A stretch of 64,000 bases of DNA from the NCBI GenBank assembly GCA_024138025.1, contig JAMXBD010000025.1, positions 2,423,501 to 2,487,500 on the forward strand. The letters are read 5' to 3'. Source of the DNA: Combretum micranthum. Its lineage: Eukaryota; Streptophyta; Magnoliopsida; Myrtales; Combretaceae. A model generated the notes under the pieces. It was not told the DNA's origin and searched no databases. It saw only the letters and a list, made by a program, of their open reading frames with translations. Both the position numbers and the translations under genes were made by a program. This document shows, piece by piece, positions 59,901-64,000 of this stretch. The stretch's first letter is position 1, and each line of letters opens with the position of its first letter.

Positions 59901-60230
59901 CATCATATAATAATCTACTATCATTAGTCCTAACTTTGATATCCACTACACTCTTAATACCACATTTGCACCTTGTATTAGCCATATATAAAATATATAT
60001 ATATATATATATGAAAATGTCTAATTTTGTATTGTTATTAGCACATTTTTACACTACCCTTCACAAGTCAAATTCATTTCATTGCCAAATATTACTGAAA
60101 ATTTTGGAGCCTCTTTCACAATTAAACCCAAATAATGAACCATGTGACTCTAAAGGAAATTATGAGTGCTTCCTTCATCCACTAAGATAGAAATAGATTG
60201 ACCGTTGATGGTACCATTGAAAACGTTATG
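56945..60230 (-). pseudogene. pol: Reina-like pol remnant
   Basis: Blocks on the minus strand in order: protease SISILVDEGSTHNFL near 60190; RT N part at 59436-59687 (VNVHFYRYPHFHKFEIEKAS); RT active site near 59160 reading FFNDILVYGKG (first catalytic Asp replaced by Asn); RNase H end at 58392-58613 (DHRSIKEILTQVIKMPKQHKYLSKLLGCDYSI); integrase fragment near 57680 (IDGQTKVNRTIQ); and a chromodomain-like C terminus near 56960-57040 (EDWVEFQHLYHHYNLEDKVV). Frameshifts and stops separate all blocks. Confidence 0.78.
59993..60012. repeat. (ta)n microsatellite
   Basis: About ten TA units within the protease-RT region of the Reina-like element. Confidence 0.85.
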
Positions 60231-60363
60231 TTCTTGGGACAAAGCACCATTTAAAGCATGACAACTAATGGACATTGGATCTGAAGCTCAAATTTCTTCT
60301 TCAGAATCTATAGGAATACTGTCCACTATTCATTGTCCTCATGCAACAATAATAACAACTTTA

Positions 60364-61271
60364 ATTTGTATTTGTGGTTCTTATGATATTTTTCATTGCA
60401 GTTAAAGCAAAAACCCTGCTTCCTCTTAACTAACATTTTAGCTACTAATAATTTCTTGATGGTAAGGTTGTTTTTGGTGTTAATTGTAATTGTTTAGTTT
60501 GTGTTTGCAGATTGAGAATAATGAAATGGTTTAGCAAATTGAAGTGATGAAAGGTTTGATTTTGTGGATGAAGAAGAAGGTAGATTGGTAAAGATTGACG
60601 AAGAAGGTTTTGAAAAATGGGTAAACTAATCTTAATATTTACTCTCATAAAATTTCGCTAAAGCTATAGCTTGCATAAGAGTAGTAGGTCTATTAATAAG
60701 GAGATCATGCCTTATATAGGGTTTAAGACCCCAATATAAAGAAATTAAGGAAAAAAGATTGGGATGAGCCAACTGTTCTGTTAAAAAGGGATTCAGATTC
60801 TTATTGATATTCTTATATTGAACGAATTTGAGTAAGTTCAAAAGTGTACCTTGAATATCTTCATATTTTGAAGGGCTAAACCATTGTTCCAATGTTTTCT
60901 TGAAATTTTCCCAAGAAATCAACTGTTTATTCATATGCATCCACTTATACCAATCTAGAGCTTCCCTTCTAATGCAAATAATCAAACTGTCATCCTCTAC
61001 TCATTAGGAACTTTCTGAAATTGAAAAATTGGTCTGTTTTAAATAGCCAATGCAATGCATAGCTACCATCAAACTTTGGTATCTCCAACTTGATACCCTT
61101 AAGTAATTGACCATCATGATTACAATCTACAAAGGGACCTGATGATCCTAGCCCGTTGCAAGAATGTTGCTCTGAAAATGTCTTTTCAATCTCACCCATT
61201 AGAGCTTGTAAAAGATTTTGCTAAAGATTGGCAGCAAGCTCAAAAAATTGTTCTTCAATGAAGTCTAACAT
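60364..61271 (-). pseudogene. gag: Reina-like gag remnant
   Basis: Starts at ATG 61271 (MLDFIEEQFFELAANL, then a stop). It continues with LKGIKLEIPKFDGSYALHWL and, after a frame change, the gag core at 60632-60985 (ALDWYKWMHMNKQLISWENF...RPTTLMQAIALAKFYESK). A zinc-knuckle relic near 60390 reads CFNCNEKYHKNHKY, with the last Cys lost. Only 38 bases separate this start from the LTR, and they hold no recognisable primer site. Confidence 0.75.
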
Positions 61272-61309
61272 GTTAAAGGTGCCATGGAAAGGGGAGCACC
61301 TAATTAACA

Positions 61310-61791
61310 TGGCCTACTAGACTCTAAGATCTACCCTACTCAATTACCTTGGTATTTAGACTAGGTTTCTCGAATATTTCACTCTTCTCTTCTCTATCTT
61401 GATTATCTTACTACTAATTTGTACACTAACTATATGTTTCTTGTGTTTGTGCAAGGTATGATCTGATTTGGATTTGGACTTGGATTCAAGCTCCAAGTAC
61501 CCGAAGCACTATTTTTTAAGGTTAAAGAGGTGTACGTTGTTCTCTTTTATTTTCTTATTTATATCTCGTGTTTTCTCTAAATCTGATGTAGATATAGTTA
61601 CATTCAACCGTATCTAGTTACATGTAACTATCAAGACTACTTTCAACTACTTTCTAATTGTCTGCTGTTAATATTGTTTCTACTATTATTATTCTTAATG
61701 TATTGAAACTACTTTATTACATAATCTTAGATCTACTTAATCTCAGGTTTATTGAGGTTGTTTCCTCAATCTTGTACTTTTATCTGTAACA
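61310..61791 (-). repeat. 5' (right) LTR of the Reina-like element
   Basis: Partner of 56482-56944; on the minus strand it starts TGTTACAGATAAAAG and ends ...GGCCA. Confidence 0.8.
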
Positions 61792-63410
61792 AACACCCGT
61801 TTCTTTCAAAAGATAATTAATCCATATGTTGTCATAAAGTGGAACTTTTGTGGTATCTTATAATGCTCTATAGCTTGTTGATTGGATAATATATTAGGTA
61901 TGGTATTGTTGAAAGGGCTTCCATTAAATTTATAAAAGATGGAGAACAACAATTTTTGAAAACATTAACTATGTGTTTCACCTAAAATTTGATATATTGA
62001 AATATGGAAATTTTTCATATGGTTGCATGATCTTTTTTTTATATATATATAATTTTATATAGGTTACTTATTTCAAAATGGATGTTACTTATATAGAATC
62101 TCATGATTATAATTTTATATGATAACCAATTTTCCTATGCTTTGGGTATCAATTATAGTCTCCTTTTAGTATAATATATAAATTCCACTTTGAGATATCC
62201 CCTATAATATCCATGGAAGAAGATCTCTTATCTTACATATTATTTTAATAAGTTTATACCATATAATCCTATTTTTATATGCATTGATGGAACTTTAGTT
62301 ATTGATAAGCTCACCAAATTTTAACAAATTAGTAATATAAAGTACATTTAACTTTTTAGTTTGATAAAACATAATACAAGCAAAAGTTGAAGAGTCTTGA
62401 ATCACACATGAATAAGTTTAAGAAATATTTATGCATCAATGTCAAAGTTTAGAAAAATCATTTTTAACTTTTGTGGTTTTATTTGCCAATTTCTTTAAAT
62501 TTCAAGGAGATTATTTCTAATATTTAAAAATTTAAAGGATACAACTGTACTGAAATTTAAAAAGAAAAAAAATTCTAGAAATCAGAGCTTTTGAAAAAAA
62601 TTTCTAAGAATATGACACTTTTTAGCGTAACCCATTCCAATATAAAATATAACTCATCTTTTTCTTTCTTTATTGATGTGAACAGAATTACTGTTGATTA
62701 TATGAACTAGTAAGACAAATAATACACAAAAAATAAACAAAAAAATAAATAGGTTTTCAGTAGCAGCTTAAGCAAAAGTAACTCTTAATGTAAGAGGAGT
62801 TACGAACATTGTTTCAATAATTGATTTTCGAGCCTTATGTTAAAGTAACAAGAGTTCACTTGGTTGGTGTTATATCAACCTTGAAAAATGATGTTTGAGG
62901 TATGAAACAAGCTAATTATTTTTTGGGAGTTTGTAATTTTGGAATTTATTGATTTTTTGTTTCTTAGTTTGGTTTGGGAGCTTGGAGGTTCATCGATGGG
63001 AGTTAAAGAGAGTGAAACGTGAGTCTTATATTGATATCGAAAGTTGAAGATATGATTTCAGTTCATTAGAAATTGTGACTTAAGTGAGGATTTTAAGTGT
63101 GGTATTTCTTATCTTTTTTTTCCCCAAAAAGTTCAGAATTTGGAACATTTTAGTTTTAATTTTTTGCATTGTTTTTTCTTTTTTCTAAATTGAAGAGGTT
63201 ATTTTTATTTTTACAAAAAGAAAAACAAAAGAAATAGAATAAAAAGCATATAATATCATATAAAGGTACTTTATTTTGTTGGAGAATGACCTAGACAAAG
63301 CACCCCTTAAAAGCTTAATGATATTGAAATATCATAAAAGAGCGGGAAAATGACAAGCCATTTCATATAATTGCTTTTTCAGCAGTGCTTTAGTTTCATT
63401 TATATTAATA
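61792..63410. other. AT-rich spacer
   Basis: No gene, RNA or transposon end recognised. Long T-rich and A-rich runs only. Confidence 0.55.
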
Positions 63411-64000
63411 CAAGGATACAATGCACCCGTGATGCATGTGCAGACAAAATAACCTAACATATACAAACTAAATAGATATATTGTTTTGACAGGTTGGAAG
63501 AGGACAACCTTAATTAGCCCTGGAAATTAGAAATTAATTACAAATCATAATTACAATTATATTTTCCACAGCAACTTCTCCATGTTGGGTAACTGCCATG
63601 CATAAATATGGCATCAGATGTTTAGATCTGTATATAAAGATACATGCTTAGGCTAAAAAAGAAAAAGACTATGTCTATTCAACCCTTATTTAATTCTATT
63701 CAAACTTTATTTAATTTCATGATTTCAGGAATACTAAAAATATTTTACGCCCATATGATAACAAAGAAAAAGACTCTATCTATTCAACTCATATTTAATT
63801 ATATTAAAATCCTACTTAATTTCATGATTTCAGGGATACCAAAAATATTTTACGCAGAAAATACTCTATCATTTAACTTTTATTTAATCATATTCAAATC
63901 CTATTTAATTTCATGATTTCAATGATACTAAAAATATTTTACGTCCATATGTAAAAAAGAAAAAGATTATATTCGTTCAATTCTTATTTAACTATATTCA
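63411..64000 (-). mobile_element. Second Helitron of the same family, cut by the window end
   Basis: Aligns with 26071-26736: it starts (plus) caagg, then the hairpin region tgcacccgtgatgcatgtgca and 'gatatattgttttgacagg'. It then has several 80-100 bp tandem units with 'tctattcaac' and 'atttcatgatttcagg'. The inferred 5' terminus lies beyond the window. An open frame at 63644-63916 is produced by the tandem units. Confidence 0.75.

Larger units (their letters stand above)
56482..61791 (-). mobile_element. Decayed Reina-like chromovirus (Ty3/gypsy)
   Basis: Short LTRs (56482-56944 and 61310-61791) start TGTTACAGATAAAAG on the minus strand. The total length of 5.3 kb and LTRs under 500 bp suit the Reina lineage. 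Minus-strand gag, protease, RT, RNase H, integrase and a chromodomain-like C terminus are all present but broken. I found no convincing target duplication or primer site. Confidence 0.78.

Noticed and set aside
63644..63916. 90-codon plus-strand frame near the window end
   Set aside because: Produced by the tandem units of the Helitron, with the same phrase repeated; not a gene.
1..64000. tRNA, rRNA or snoRNA genes
   Set aside because: No cloverleaf-like or ribosomal sequence was recognised while reading. A tRNAscan-SE or Infernal run would be needed to exclude short RNA genes.

Overview
The window is plant nuclear DNA, most likely from a eudicot. It is AT-rich, has one intact-looking protein-coding gene, and is otherwise filled with plant-type transposons (Ty3/gypsy chromoviruses, Tat-lineage gypsy elements, Ty1/copia, hAT- and Mutator-like MITEs, Helitrons). 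Nothing bacterial or organellar is visible, and I cannot name the species.

Layout. 1-2.8 kb: AT-rich spacer with two small inverted-repeat elements. 2.95-15.46 kb: a complete, young Tekay/Del-type Ty3/gypsy element on the minus strand. It has 3.3 kb LTRs that are almost identical, a 5-bp target duplication, an initiator-tRNA-Met primer site, an intact gag, and a pol broken by two frameshifts. It landed in the first unit of an older tandem duplication; the second unit (16.8-18.6 kb) preserves the empty site. 18.9-20.2 kb: a minus-strand Raf-like kinase gene with changed catalytic residues and a duplicated promoter segment. 24.4-34.5 kb: an old Tat-lineage element that kept only a broken gag; its left LTR carries a Helitron whose empty site is visible in the right LTR. 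35.4-36.8 kb: an LTR-like remnant. 37.6-52.5 kb: a decayed, much larger Tat-lineage element with gag, PR, RT, RNase H and IN remnants on the minus strand, and a spliced antisense gene on the plus strand with its own TATA box. 52.8-53.8 kb: a Ty1/copia remnant. 54.2 kb: a Mutator-like MITE. 56.5-61.8 kb: a decayed Reina-like chromovirus. 63.4 kb to the end: a second copy of the Helitron family.

The most interesting points are: (1) an 88-nt candidate intron between gag and pol of the young Tekay element, whose removal would fuse Gag to Pol in frame while retention gives Gag alone; (2) the antisense gene inside the Tat element, with a TATA box and phase-0 introns of 79 and 85 nt; (3) a Raf-like kinase with DFG changed to EFG and the alpha-C glutamate changed to glutamine; (4) two independent insertions whose pre-insertion sites can be read within the window itself. 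All coordinates and identities were read by eye; no alignment or database search was run.
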